Program-made: the position numbers and the translations under genes
NCBI GenBank assembly: GCA_963734065.1
Contig: CAVTFN010000005.1
Coordinates: 558,001-622,000 of the forward strand
DNA length: 64,000 nucleotides
Direction: 5' to 3'
Source: DATBLE01 sp963734065
Lineage (GTDB): Bacteria > Actinomycetota > Thermoleophilia > Gaiellales > Gaiellaceae
Part shown: positions 26,691 through 35,749 of the stretch, piece after piece
Numbering within the stretch: position 1 is the stretch's first letter
How the letters are laid out: every line of letters begins with the position of its first letter
Notes under the pieces: model-generated
What the model saw: the letters and a program-made list of their open reading frames with translations, nothing else
Databases searched by the model: none
What the model was told of the DNA's origin: nothing

Positions 26691-28379
26691 TCACGCCGCC
26701 GCGAGGATGGCGTGGGAGAGCATCCCTCCGGAGACGACCCGGGCGTCGAACCCCTTCTGCAGCAGCATCCGCGTCGCGTAGTACGCGCGCTGACCCGAGC
26801 GGCAGACGACGAGGATCTCGCCGTCGCGGGGGAGCTCGTCGAGGCGCGAGCGCAGTTCGCCGAGCGGGATATTGACCGCGCCCGGCACCTGCTCCACCGC
26901 AAGCTCGGCCTGTTCGCGCACGTCGAGGAGGAAGCCGCCGTCCAGGGAACCCCAGTGGCTCACGGGCATGTCGCCGCGCAGGACGCCGGCTGCGACCATC
27001 CCGGCGAAGTTGACCGGATCCTTCGCGCTTCCGAAGGGGGGCGAGTAGCAGAGCTCGACCTGCTCGAGGTCGTAGACCGTCGCGCCCAGCTGAATCGCGA
27101 GCGCGAGCTCGCTGATCCGCTTGTCGACGCCGTCCTCACCGACCGCCTGCGCGCCGAGCACGCATCCGTCGGACTTGCGGAACAGGACCTTCATCGCGAT
27201 CGGCTTCGCGCCGGGGTAGTAGCCCGCATGCGAGTTCGGATACACGTAGATCTTTTCGAAGTCCGTGTCATCAAGACGCTCGAGCGTCTTCTCGTTCACG
27301 CCGGTCCAGGCCACCGCGGCGCCGAAGAGCTCGACGACCGAGGTGCCCTGTGTGCCGCGGAAGCGGGAGTCGCGCCCGGCGATCACGTCGGCCGCGATCC
27401 TGGCCTGCCTGTTCGCCGGCCCCGCGAGCGCGATCAGGCTCCACTCGCCGCTGACGAAGTCCCTCACCTCGACCGCATCGCCCACCGCGAAGATGTCGGG
27501 GTCGCTCGTGCGCATCTGCTCGTCGACCCGGATCCCGCCACGCTCGCCGATCTCGATCCCGGCCATCGTCGCGAGCGTGGTGTCCGGGCGGACACCGAGC
27601 GCGAGGATCACGAGGTCGGCTGGATAGCGCTTGCCGGCCTGTGTCGACACGGTCAGCGTCTCGTTCTCGGACTGTTCAAACCCGGCGACTCCGTCGGCGG
27701 TCACGACGTGCACGCCGTGAAGCTCGAGGAAGTCCGCTACGAGCTGCCCGTACTCCCGATCGAGCGAGGTCAGGACCTGATCCGCCAGCTCGACCACCGT
27801 CACGTCGAACCCGCGATGAGCCAGGTTCTCCGCCATCTCGAGGCCGATGAACCCGCCGCCAACGACGACCGCGTGCCTGACCGGCCGCACCGTCTGGAAC
27901 CCGGAGTACTTCTCCATCCCGGAGAGGAAGCTCGTCCCTCGCTCGATCCACTCACGGATCTCCCGCGCGTCGGGCACGGTCCTGACCGGGAAGATCCCGG
28001 GCAGGTCGATCCCGGGCAGTTGCGGATGGATCGAAGCCGCCCCGGGAGAGAGCACGAGCTTGTCGTACGACTCAGTCGTCACTTCGCCGGTCGCGACGTC
28101 GCGCAGTTGCACCGTCTTGTCCTTCGCCGAGATCCCGATCGCTTCGCAGCCGGTGCGGCAATCGACCGCGAACTGCTCCCGGAACACCCGCTCGTTCGCG
28201 ACCAGCAGGTCCGACTCGTGCTCGATCACCCCGCCGACGTGGTACGGCAACCCGCAGTTCGCAAACGAGACGTACGGGCCCCGCTCCACCATCACGATCT
28301 CTGCCTCCTCGTCCAGCCGGCGCAGGCGGGCTGCGCACGACGCGCCGCCGGCGACGCCTCCGACAATGATCACCTTCAT
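26691..28379 (-). CDS. CoA-disulfide reductase with C-terminal rhodanese domain
   Basis: A 562-residue flavoprotein. Residues 1-450 are a pyridine-nucleotide disulfide reductase of the CoADR/NPSR type with FAD motif GGVAGGASCAARLRR, the single active Cys42 in SFANCGLPYH, and NAD motif VVVGGGFIGLEMAENL. The last about 100 residues are a rhodanese domain with the persulfide Cys in VVCRSGQRAYYA. Such fusions reduce CoA disulfide or per- and polysulfide and handle sulfane sulfur. Starts behind GAGGTGAGC. Its promoter carries the same palindrome as the desulfinase operon. Confidence 0.9.
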   Translation of the reverse strand: MKVIIVGGVAGGASCAARLRRLDEEAEIVMVERGPYVSFANCGLPYHVGGVIEHESDLLVANERVFREQFAVDCRTGCEAIGISAKDKTVQLRDVATGEVTTESYDKLVLSPGAASIHPQLPGIDLPGIFPVRTVPDAREIREWIERGTSFLSGMEKYSGFQTVRPVRHAVVVGGGFIGLEMAENLAHRGFDVTVVELADQVLTSLDREYGQLVADFLELHGVHVVTADGVAGFEQSENETLTVSTQAGKRYPADLVILALGVRPDTTLATMAGIEIGERGGIRVDEQMRTSDPDIFAVGDAVEVRDFVSGEWSLIALAGPANRQARIAADVIAGRDSRFRGTQGTSVVELFGAAVAWTGVNEKTLERLDDTDFEKIYVYPNSHAGYYPGAKPIAMKVLFRKSDGCVLGAQAVGEDGVDKRISELALAIQLGATVYDLEQVELCYSPPFGSAKDPVNFAGMVAAGVLRGDMPVSHWGSLDGGFLLDVREQAELAVEQVPGAVNIPLGELRSRLDELPRDGEILVVCRSGQRAYYATRMLLQKGFDARVVSGGMLSHAILAAA

Positions 28380-28469
28380 CGTGCTCACCTCGACTTCCAA
28401 GCGGTTGGCTGTGTTTCGGGCGAGGCTGGCTGGCCGATTCGCGCACCCGGTGCCCGGCCTCGATGAACA

Positions 28470-28535
28470 ACGCTACGACGGCCCGCGCGCCGCGCGTCCG
28501 CGGGTGGGCGACTTCACCCGGGTGAAAGCGAACGC
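28470..28535 (-). promoter_or_regulatory. Promoter/operator of the CoA-disulfide reductase gene
   Basis: A perfect palindrome TTCACC-CG-GGTGAA lies at 28513-28526, followed by AGCGAACGC. A second box, CCGTCGTAGCGT on the minus strand (28481-28470), lies 41 bp away. Both elements and the spacing recur at 31168-31233, which suggests an activator site upstream of a -10 region (inference). Confidence 0.6.
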
Positions 28536-28607
28536 GGCCTGCGACGCCGCGGCTCTTCAAGCGTGGTCGTCAGGCGTTCGTATCGCTGGGATTGCGGAGC
28601 GGCAACC

Positions 28608-29285
28608 TCAGCCGCCGATGACCGGCAGCCCATCGCCGATCAGCTTCGCGCCCAGGAAGAGGAACAGCACCGTCATCACCGCCGCGTTGTGCACGGCGAG
28701 CCATCCCTTCATCGCGTCGAGGGCAGAGCGCGCTTTCTCGCCGCCGACCAAGTAGTACACGACGGGTCCAGCCACCGTGACGCTGCCAAGGACGATGTAC
28801 ACGAGCCACGACACGACCGCCTCCGACGTCGAGACGTCGAGCTGCGCGAGCGCCGCTCCGGCGCCGAGCGAGAGCAGGAGGTTCTTCGGGTTCACACCCC
28901 CGAGCAGCAATGCGAACGCGAACGCTTTGAAGGGCGCGAACGCGTCGATGCCAATCATCCACTTCGGCATCGCCGGCTGTGCCCCCGGCGCCGGCCGGCC
29001 GCGCCACTGCTTTGCGGCGAGGAGGAGGAACAAGACGCCGACCGCAAGCTTGCCCCACGAGACGGTATCGCTCGCAGTCTCGTCGGTACCCACGTCCCCG
29101 GCGTTCGCGAGCAGGTATCCCACGGCGCTGGCGGCACCAAGCGCGACGACCCACCCGGCGACGAACATCGGCCCGTTCACACGCGCACGGGACGAGAACA
29201 GCATCAGGATCACCGCGATGATCGGCACGGGGCTGATCGCCACGCCGACCGCGTAGGTCAGGACTTCGCCGATGCCTTCAGCCAT
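28608..29285 (-). CDS. GAP-family (LysE-like) membrane transporter
   Basis: A 225-residue membrane protein with six helices, matching the GAP/Sap family of LysE-type exporters. The N-terminal VGVAISPVPIIAVILMLFS resembles the family's A-x-SP-P signature, and GGVNPKNLLLSLGAGAAL is the conserved central NPKN motif. ATG 29285 follows AAGGAG. It lies in the sulfur cluster, so export of sulfite or a related small anion is possible but unproven. Confidence 0.8.
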   Translation of the reverse strand: MAEGIGEVLTYAVGVAISPVPIIAVILMLFSSRARVNGPMFVAGWVVALGAASAVGYLLANAGDVGTDETASDTVSWGKLAVGVLFLLLAAKQWRGRPAPGAQPAMPKWMIGIDAFAPFKAFAFALLLGGVNPKNLLLSLGAGAALAQLDVSTSEAVVSWLVYIVLGSVTVAGPVVYYLVGGEKARSALDAMKGWLAVHNAAVMTVLFLFLGAKLIGDGLPVIGG

Positions 29286-29302
29286 GACTTCTCCTTCCAT
29301 GA

Positions 29303-29329
29303 GGGGCGGTGGGAGGGCCCCACCGCCCC
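29303..29329. terminator. Hairpin between rhodanese and GAP genes
   Basis: GGGGCGGTGGG (29303-29313) pairs with CCCACCGCCCC (29319-29329), an 11-bp stem with a 5-nt loop. It may reduce read-through into the GAP gene. Confidence 0.6.
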
Positions 29330-29338
29330 ATCAGGTGA

Positions 29339-29899
29339 TCAGTCCTCGGCGTTGCCGGCGTGGAGCGTCCCGGTCTCGCGCTCCGGCAGTGACATCCGCC
29401 CGGGGTCGAGGTCGTACGTCCACGGCAGGCCCGAGGCCTTCCAGCCGTTCTTCAGTCGCATCCCGTGGAACACGCTGTCGGGATCGTCGACCCGGCTGCC
29501 CTCCATCCCATCGAGGATGTTGTAGGCGTTCGTGAAACCCGCGGCCGCCAGCATGTTGATCGCCATCGCGGCCCGTCCGCCGGAGCGGCAAGCCACAAGG
29601 ATCGTGTCCTCAGGTGCGAACCGCGCCTTGACGAGCTCGACGAAGTCCGGGTTCAGCTCCCAGGGGAAGCCCTTCTTCTCGTCGTCCCAGACGTAGGCCA
29701 GGAAAGCGAACGGGATGTTCACTGCCATCGGGGCATGGCCCGTGAAGACCCACTCCTCCGGCGTGCGGACGTCGAGGATCTTCACGTCCTCGGGATCCGC
29801 CTGCCACATGTCGTAGGCCTCCTTAGCGGTGACGTAGAGCTCGAGCTTCGTCTGTCTCGCCTCAGCGATCGGCCGCTCGGCGTGTGTCATGGTAGTCAT
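29339..29899 (-). CDS. Rhodanese-like sulfurtransferase
   Basis: A 186-residue single rhodanese domain. The active-site loop is LVACRSGGRAAMAI with the persulfide-forming cysteine. N-terminal substrate elements DVRTPEEWVFTGHAPMAVNI are typical. A C-terminal extension (KASGLPWTYDLDPGRM) is unusual. The ATG at 29899 follows GAGGAGATGCG and lies 20 bases after the desulfinase stop. It could transfer or scavenge sulfur released by the upstream enzyme. Confidence 0.9.
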   Translation of the reverse strand: MTTMTHAERPIAEARQTKLELYVTAKEAYDMWQADPEDVKILDVRTPEEWVFTGHAPMAVNIPFAFLAYVWDDEKKGFPWELNPDFVELVKARFAPEDTILVACRSGGRAAMAINMLAAAGFTNAYNILDGMEGSRVDDPDSVFHGMRLKNGWKASGLPWTYDLDPGRMSLPERETGTLHAGNAED

Positions 29900-29919
29900 C
29901 GCATCTCCTCTCTTCCTCA

Positions 29920-31096
29920 CTAGCCGAGCCGCAGCTGCATCGAGTCCTCGAGCGAGACCGGTGCAGGAAGCTTCGCGATGCTGCGCTTCTTCCACTCCTC
30001 CTCGAGGAGCTCCATGGCCGCCCGCTCGAAGAACTCCGGCGCGGCCCACTCGTGCACGTCGAAGTCGTGCTCGATGTAGTCGTGGTCGAGCATGAAGTCC
30101 TTGTTGATCTCGATCGCCGCGAGGTTCTGCGGCGACAGGTTGGGCACCATGTCGACCGGCAGGATGTTCCGATAGGTGTCCTCGACGTCCAGGTAGTACG
30201 TCTGCTTGTCGAGGATCGCCGCCGCGGCGTGCTTGTGCTCGTTCGCCCAGCGGCCGACCTTGATCATGCCCTTCATGATCGCGACCACGATCTCGGGGTG
30301 CTCCTCGCACACGGCGTCGCTGACCGTGAACGTCGCGGGGATGTTCGCGCCCTGCAGCGTCCAGTCCGGGTAGTCGGCGAGGTTCTCGATCGCCTTGATC
30401 GTCCCCGTCGCCTCCTGGATGTGCTGGAACGGCCCGGTCTGCGTGTAGATCGCGTCGACCTTGCCCTCGAGCAGCGGGCTCGAGCGGCCGGAACGCGAGG
30501 TCGTGCTTGTGGTCGCGCTTCAGCCACAGCTCCGACGGGTTGTACATCGGCTCCAGCATCTCCGGCTTGTCGTACCAGTCGTCCGGATACGGGAACTCGA
30601 CGATCTCGACGTCGTCGCGGGTCATGTCGTTGAGCATCAGCATCAGCTCGATGCCCTGCTCCTCCTGGCACCGCCACCAGTCGTTCTTGATCGTGTTCAG
30701 GCTCTTCGAGAGGCCGATCCTCTTGCCCTCGAGGTCCTTCATCCTGTGGATGCCGTCCCGCGCCCGCACGAGCATGCAGCCGCCCTCCGGCATCACGTGC
30801 GTGAGGCCGATCAGCCTCGTGCGGCGGATGTCGGCGTTCGCGTGGATCGCCGGGAAGCAGCCCCCGGCGCGGATCAGGTTGTCCATGTTGTGGATGTAGT
30901 GCGGGTACCAGTTGTTCCCGCGCTCCGAGCGCAGGAACGCGTACCTCACACCGATCTTCTTGAGCTCCTCGCGCACCCAACCGAGCTCCTGATCGATGTT
31001 GCTCGCCGACACGAGCGGGCAGTTCGTGTAATAGAACTCGTCCCAGTCGAGCGGGACCGTGTCAGCCGTTCTCGTGGGTTCGACCACAGTGCTCAC
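29920..31096 (-). pseudogene. DszB-like sulfinate desulfinase (NMT1/periplasmic-binding fold), frameshifted
   Basis: The protein resembles 2'-hydroxybiphenyl-2-sulfinate desulfinase (DszB). YYTNCPLVSA places Cys26 where DszB has its catalytic Cys27 (YSNCPVPNA), RRTRLIGLTHVM aligns with the DszB R-T-R-L-G region, and EWAAPEFF matches DszB QWAAPEFL near the C-terminus. There is no signal peptide, unlike transport receptors of this fold. Removing one base near 30492 restores LAFGRSSPLLEGKVDAIYTQ, so the gene is shifted by one base here (mutation or assembly error). GTG start behind AGGAGG. It heads an operon with rhodanese and GAP genes. Confidence 0.7.
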
Positions 31097-31167
31097 CTGG
31101 CATCGCCTCCTAGCCGTCGTCCCGCACGACCATCGCGCGGTGACCCGTCCTTGTGTCTACGACACCG

Positions 31168-31233
31168 ACGCTACGACGGCCGCCGACCGGGGTGTGGATG
31201 CAAAGGCGGTTTCACTCGGGTGATTGCGAACGC
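31168..31233. promoter_or_regulatory. Divergent promoter/operator between desulfinase operon and LuxR gene
   Basis: TTCACT-CG-GGTGAT (31211-31224) followed by TGCGAACGC matches the site at 28513-28535 at 20 of 23 positions. The CCGTCGTAGCGT box (minus strand 31179-31168) again lies 41 bp away. The palindrome is 32 bases upstream of the LuxR start, so autoregulation is also possible. Confidence 0.6.
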
Positions 31234-31255
31234 CCCATTCGTCGTCTCTGCGAGC

Positions 31256-33558
31256 ATGTCGCCTGCAATGGCGAAGACAGAAGCGCACGGGGCACGCGAT
31301 CGGCGCGCTCGTCCCGCCTCGCCCGGCGGAGGGCTGGTATTGCCGCTGGCCGAGGCGAAGTTGGCGGTTCCAGTATTGCGTCGTCACGTCGACCGACCGC
31401 GCATCCACCAGGCGCTCGACGACGGCAGGGATGCCGCGCTGACGCTCGTTGCCGCACCGGCCGGATACGGCAAGACGACCGCGGTGCGCGCGTGGTGCGA
31501 GAGCCTTGACGCCGCTCTCGCCTGGGTCACCTTCGACGCCGGCGACAACGACCCGATCCGGCTGTGGACCTATGTCGCGACCGCGGTCGACCGCGTCCGC
31601 CAGGGTCTCGGACGCGCTGCGCTCCAGCAGCTCAGCGCGTCGGGCAGCCTGAACGAGCTCTCCATCGACGCGCTCATGAACGGCCTGGCGGCGTTCGCGG
31701 AGCCGGTGGTGATCGTGCTGGACGATCTGCATGCCGTCACCGAGCCGGACTGTCTGGCGGCGATCGACTATGCGCTCGAACGCCTGCCGGCGAACGCGCG
31801 GCTGGTCGCGACCACGCGCGCGGATCCGGCGCTGCGGCTCGCGCAACTGCGCGCCGACGGCAAGCTGAAGGAAGTACGCGCGGGCGCGCTCGCGTTCACC
31901 GTCGCCGAGGCACGCGAGCTGCTCGTCGAGCACTTTCGACTGGAGCTCGGTGAAGAGGAGATCGCGTTGCTGAACGAACGCGCCGAGGGTTGGCCGGCCG
32001 CGCTCGTTCTGGCCGGGCTCTGGCTGCAGAGCGCCGCCGATCCGACGCGAGCCGTGCGCGAGTTCGGAGGTACGCACCGCTTCGTCGCCGAGTACCTGAG
32101 CAACGAGGTCTTCGCGTCGCTCGACGACGACCTCCGTTCGTTCCTCCAGGAGATCGCGGTGCTGGGGCGGTTCACCGCCGAGCTCTGCGAGGACGTGCTC
32201 GAGCGCCCCGATGCGGCGTCCCTCCTGTCCCAGCTCGAACGTTCGAACCTGTTCCTCCAGCGCCTCGAACGCGGAGGCTGGTTCCGGGTGCACTCGCTCT
32301 TCGCCGAGTTCGCGGTTGCCCGTCTCGCCTCGGCGGAGCCCGCTGCGGCCGAGCGGATCCACAAGCGGGCGGCCGCCTGGTTCAGGTCTCGGGGGTTGGT
32401 GGTCGAGGCGATCGAGCACGCGGCTGCGGCCGGCGACCACGAGTCCGTGGCGCAGCTCCTCGAGGACTACCACCTGCCCCTGATCCGAACCGGGGCGACG
32501 CGGACGCTCCTCCGCTGGATCGGCACGCTGCCCGACCACCAGCTCGCGATCCATCCCGACCTCGCGGTCGCCGCAGCGACAGCCGCAATGCTCGTCGGTC
32601 ACAGCACGTCGAGCAGCGCCGCTTCCTGCAGCTGGCCGAGCGGGCACGAGCAGCACGACCCAAAGGCGCAACGGTCTACCTGGAGGTAGCGCGGGCTGGT
32701 GCGCGCGCTCAGCCGATGCCGGCGTCGGACAGGCGGTACTCGACGGCCGCCGCGCGGTGGACCTCGCCGAGGAGGGCGCGGACGAGCTCCTGACCGCCGC
32801 CCTTCCGCCTACGCGCGCGCTCTCTACTTCGCGGGCGACCTCGACGAGGCATGGGAGATTGCACTCCGCGTGCTCGTGCACCCCGCCGCCGAGGACGAGC
32901 ACCGAGCACGCGATTCCCGCGCGACGCTCGCACTCGTCGCCTGTGAGCGCGGGTTGCTGCCGTCCGCCCGACGCCACGCCGAGAAGGCGAAGACGATAGT
33001 CGGCGGCATCGGCACCAGTCGCAGCTGGCTCGGCGCGAATGCGTCCGCCGCCCTCGGTGCCGTGCTGGCAGGCGAGGGCAAGCTCGCAGACGCCGAGCAC
33101 GAGCTCACCTACGCAGAGCACTTCCTCAGAGACGAGATCGCGACCGTCTATCACGCGTGGGTGCTCGCCCTCCTTGCCCGCGTCCGCGGGCGGCGCGGAC
33201 GTCTGGACGAGGCCGAAGCGTCGATGCGCGAGGACGAGAGGCGCTCGCCGAACTCGGGGACGCGGGGCGCATCCCCACGCTGGCCGACGAGTTCGCGGTG
33301 GAGCTCGCGACCGCGAGAGCCCGCGCAGAGAGCGGGGAGCTGCTCGAGCCGCCGACCGAGGCCGAGCTCACAGTTCTGCGGCTGCTGGCCACCGACCTGT
33401 CGATCCGGCAGATCGGCGAGCATCTCTTTCTCTCGCCCAACACGATCCGAACGCACATCCGAGCGCTCTACCGCAAGCTCGGGGCCAACACCCGCCCGGA
33501 CGCGGTCGCGCGCGCGACGACGCTCGGCCTGCTCGGCCAAGAGGAATCACCAGGGTGA
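31256..33558 (+). pseudogene. MalT-type (LAL) LuxR-family regulator with several frameshifts
   Basis: The gene spans about 2.3 kb. The N-terminal half is intact: P-loop VAAPAGYGKTTAVRAW, VIVLDDLHAV and a winged-helix region (FRVHSLFAEFAVARL). After about 32600 the reading frame changes at least three times, through a TPR-like repeat region (RALYFAGDLDEAWEIALRVL, ATLALVACERGLLPSARRHA), and it finishes with a LuxR helix-turn-helix (SIRQIGEHLFLSPNTIRTHI). These are signatures of ATP-dependent LAL activators. Divergent position next to the desulfinase operon makes it the likely regulator. Frame breaks may be decay or sequencing indels. Confidence 0.75.
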
Positions 33559-33559
33559 T
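33546..33559. promoter_or_regulatory. Third copy of the sulfur-cluster palindrome
   Basis: ATCACC-AG-GGTGAT is a perfect inverted repeat that overlaps the stop codon of the LuxR gene. Its TCACC-GGGTGA core differs from the 28.5-kb site at one position. It lies 50 bases upstream of the next small gene. Confidence 0.4.
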
Positions 33560-33608
33560 CGACGCGCTCTCGGCGTAAACGGCCGGCCGGTGCTGCCACG
33601 CTGGGGTC

Positions 33609-33827
33609 ATGCCTACTCGCGACTATCGGGTGGTTGTCGAAGGCGAGCTGAGTGACAGCATCGGGGTCGTCTTCGAAGGCATGGCCCTCACGCGCGAAGA
33701 GGGCAACACGGTCCTCGTCGGCCCAGTCCGCGACCAGGCCGAGCTCCAAGGTCTCCTCCAACACGTGTCGGCGCTCGGGCTCACGCTCCTCGAGGCGACA
33801 GCCGTCGAGGCGCGAGTGAAGCGCTGA
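33609..33827 (+). CDS. Small ACT-like conserved hypothetical protein
   Basis: A 72-residue protein: strand YRVVVEGEL, a helix with SIGVVFEGM, strand NTVLVGPVRDQAELQGLL, then VSALGLTLLEATAV. The pattern is a small ferredoxin-like or ACT-like fold seen in many actinobacteria without known function. It follows the LuxR gene and a copy of the cluster palindrome. Confidence 0.65.
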   Translation: MPTRDYRVVVEGELSDSIGVVFEGMALTREEGNTVLVGPVRDQAELQGLLQHVSALGLTLLEATAVEARVKR

Positions 33828-33842
33828 GGTCGGTGCGGCCCC

Positions 33843-34799
33843 ATGAGCGAGACCGCGGACGGGAACCACGGCAGCAGTCGAGAGCCTGACGTCCCCACCA
33901 GCCGGGGAATCGCGGTCGCGTCCGCGGGACGATTGCCGCCGGGGCCGAAAAACCGCGGAGCGCCGCCGAGCAGCACGGTCGTCGCAATTCCCTTCCGTGC
34001 GATGGAGCGCAACGAGGTGCGCGGCGAGTACTCGGCGTTTGCTTCGCCTACCGGCTCTTCCTGTGCGCTGCCGTTCGACCTGATCGTCGTCGGGGCCCTC
34101 GGCTCGGAGTCGCGCAGATTCGAGGACGCGGTCGCGAGCGGCGGCCTTCCCCAGGCGATCGTGAATGCGATCGGAGACGTCGCACGCGCCGCCGACTCCA
34201 ACTCCTGGTGGCTGCTGCTCACCGGCGTGCCGCTGCTGCTCTGGGAGGGGTACACCGGGGCGCGTGCGCTGCAACTCATCTTCGCTCGTCTGGGACAGCC
34301 GCCGCCGCGCAGCCGGCCGCTGCGAGCTCGCTTGCGTCTCCGAGGGATGTGCTTGTTCGTCGGCACCATCATGCTGACCTGGTGGCTGCGCGATTGGACG
34401 CAGCTCGGGCAGCTCGGTGTCGTGGTGCTCATGGTCGGCCCCTGGCCGGGCTATGGCTCGCGGTCTCGCTCGCTGCCGCACGGATCCGCCCGCTGGACGG
34501 CGCTCCTGCCCGGTGCCATTCGCGTGGCGGTCGGCTTCCAGGTGACCCATGGTCTCGTCGTCTACCTCCTGGGCCCGAAGCTCGAGACATCGATGTCGCT
34601 CTACGGCGCTCTGGGAGTTCTTGCGACCGTCCTCTTCTTCATGTGGGTCATCGGGCGGATCGTCGTAACCGCTCCGATCCTCAACAGCGCCCTCCACGAC
34701 GAGCTCAGCGGACGGCACCAGGGCGACGGACGTGAGCCGGTGCTCTCGCGCACGACCCTCCGCCGGGTGAGCCGGCGCATGCGCTCGGGAGTCGGATAG
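33843..34799 (+). CDS. YihY/BrkB-family membrane protein, N-terminal frame disturbed
   Basis: The open frame encodes 318 residues; from about residue 75 it is a multi-helix membrane protein ending TMSLYGALGVLATVLFFMW-like and PILNSALHDEL, typical of the BrkB/YihY family. Residues 1-70 look unnatural. The +1 frame near 34050 reads FAYRLFLC, which joins ALPFDLIVVGALG in the main frame and gives the family's usual first helix, so a one-base shift near 34065 is likely. Function of the family is uncertain (formerly called ribonuclease BN). Confidence 0.6.
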   Translation: MSETADGNHGSSREPDVPTSRGIAVASAGRLPPGPKNRGAPPSSTVVAIPFRAMERNEVRGEYSAFASPTGSSCALPFDLIVVGALGSESRRFEDAVASGGLPQAIVNAIGDVARAADSNSWWLLLTGVPLLLWEGYTGARALQLIFARLGQPPPRSRPLRARLRLRGMCLFVGTIMLTWWLRDWTQLGQLGVVVLMVGPWPGYGSRSRSLPHGSARWTALLPGAIRVAVGFQVTHGLVVYLLGPKLETSMSLYGALGVLATVLFFMWVIGRIVVTAPILNSALHDELSGRHQGDGREPVLSRTTLRRVSRRMRSGVG

Positions 34800-34867
34800 G
34801 CGGATCGATTCAACTCTCAGAGCACCGCGGGGCCGATCGAGAAGCAAGAGGGCGGCCCCTGGAAGGG

Positions 34868-34900
34868 CTCCCTCCCGCCGGTCACAGTGGCGGGAGGGAG
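34868..34900. terminator. Bidirectional terminator between convergent genes
   Basis: A 12-bp stem, 34868-34879 with 34889-34900 (CTCCCTCCCGCC), closes a 9-nt loop between the plus BrkB-like gene and the minus CMD gene. Confidence 0.7.
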
Positions 34901-34930
34901 GTCGTGCCGCGTGCCTGCATTTGCCTCGGG

Positions 34931-35269
34931 TCAGGACTCGATCTCGTCGGCCTCTTCTTCGAGTTCCGCCAGTTCGAGCGCGAACCCGAGCGCGCGGACG
35001 ATGTTGCCGGTGGCTGCGACGATGCGCGGGGTGCCGACGATCGGTGCGACTGCCGTCAGCACTCCCTTGACCTCTTCCTCGCCGATGCCGAGCTCGCCGG
35101 CGGCCTCGAGGTTCATCAGGTACGAGGCCGGGGGCGCGTCGACCGCGACCAGCGCAGCGATCCGGACGAGCATCAGTCTCTCGGGGTCGAGGTTCGTCGC
35201 CTCGACCGACTCTGCCGTCATGCCGGCCAGCAGGTCGAGGACGGGGGTCTCAACCGTTTGTTCTGCCAT
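34931..35269 (-). CDS. Carboxymuconolactone decarboxylase-family protein
   Basis: A 112-residue all-helical protein of the AhpD/CMD family: LDPERLMLVRIAALVAVDAP and GIGEEEVKGVLTAVAPIVGTPR. The Cys-x-x-Cys redox pair of AhpD is absent, so a peroxidase-partner role is unlikely. ATG 35269 follows GGGAGGG. It is last in a run of three minus-strand genes. Confidence 0.82.
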   Translation of the reverse strand: MAEQTVETPVLDLLAGMTAESVEATNLDPERLMLVRIAALVAVDAPPASYLMNLEAAGELGIGEEEVKGVLTAVAPIVGTPRIVAATGNIVRALGFALELAELEEEADEIES

Positions 35270-35284
35270 CAGGTTTCCCTCCCT

Positions 35285-35749
35285 TTACGAGGACGTTGTC
35301 GTTGTCGTGGACGGGGACGAGCAGTTGACCTCGGAGGCGGTCGTCTTTGCCGCCGAGAGGAGCGCCTGGGCGGACTGGGTGACGTCCTTCACGGCGTCCT
35401 GAACGGAAGCGTCGTTCGGGACGTCCTTGACCGCCGATGTGAAGCCGTCCCATGCGCTGTCGAGATCCCCACTCGGCGCGTTCTGCACGGCCTGGAGGTC
35501 GGACTTCACCTGGTTCCAGTCGTCCTGGACGGCGGAGACGGCGCTCTCGTAGTCGGTCTTGGAGGCCGAACTCGAGAGACCGGTCAGATTCTCGATCGAG
35601 GATTCCAGGCCGGTGAGGCTGGAGCACAGGTTGGAGACCGCCTCTGTTTTCGATGTCGAGGGCTCGTTCCGCGTGCCCAGCACGCCGATCGCGACCGCCA
35701 GGCCGACGCCGGCGGCGACGAGGATGATGATCCACCACATCCGGCTCAT
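35285..35749 (-). CDS. Membrane-anchored extracytoplasmic helical protein
   Basis: A 154-residue protein with one N-terminal membrane anchor (IIILVAAGVGLAVAIGVLG) followed by a Ser/Thr-rich predicted helical domain with two cysteines (SNLCSSLTGLE and EVNCSSP) that may pair, and a threonine-rich tail. ATG 35749 shares a base with the upstream stop (TGATG). Function unknown. Confidence 0.7.
   Translation of the reverse strand: MSRMWWIIILVAAGVGLAVAIGVLGTRNEPSTSKTEAVSNLCSSLTGLESSIENLTGLSSSASKTDYESAVSAVQDDWNQVKSDLQAVQNAPSGDLDSAWDGFTSAVKDVPNDASVQDAVKDVTQSAQALLSAAKTTASEVNCSSPSTTTTTSS

Noticed and set aside
29920..31096. Sulfonate or nitrate ABC transporter receptor
   Set aside because: The fold is shared, but there is no signal peptide, no permease or ATPase gene beside it, and the DszB-specific Cys and C-terminal motifs are present.
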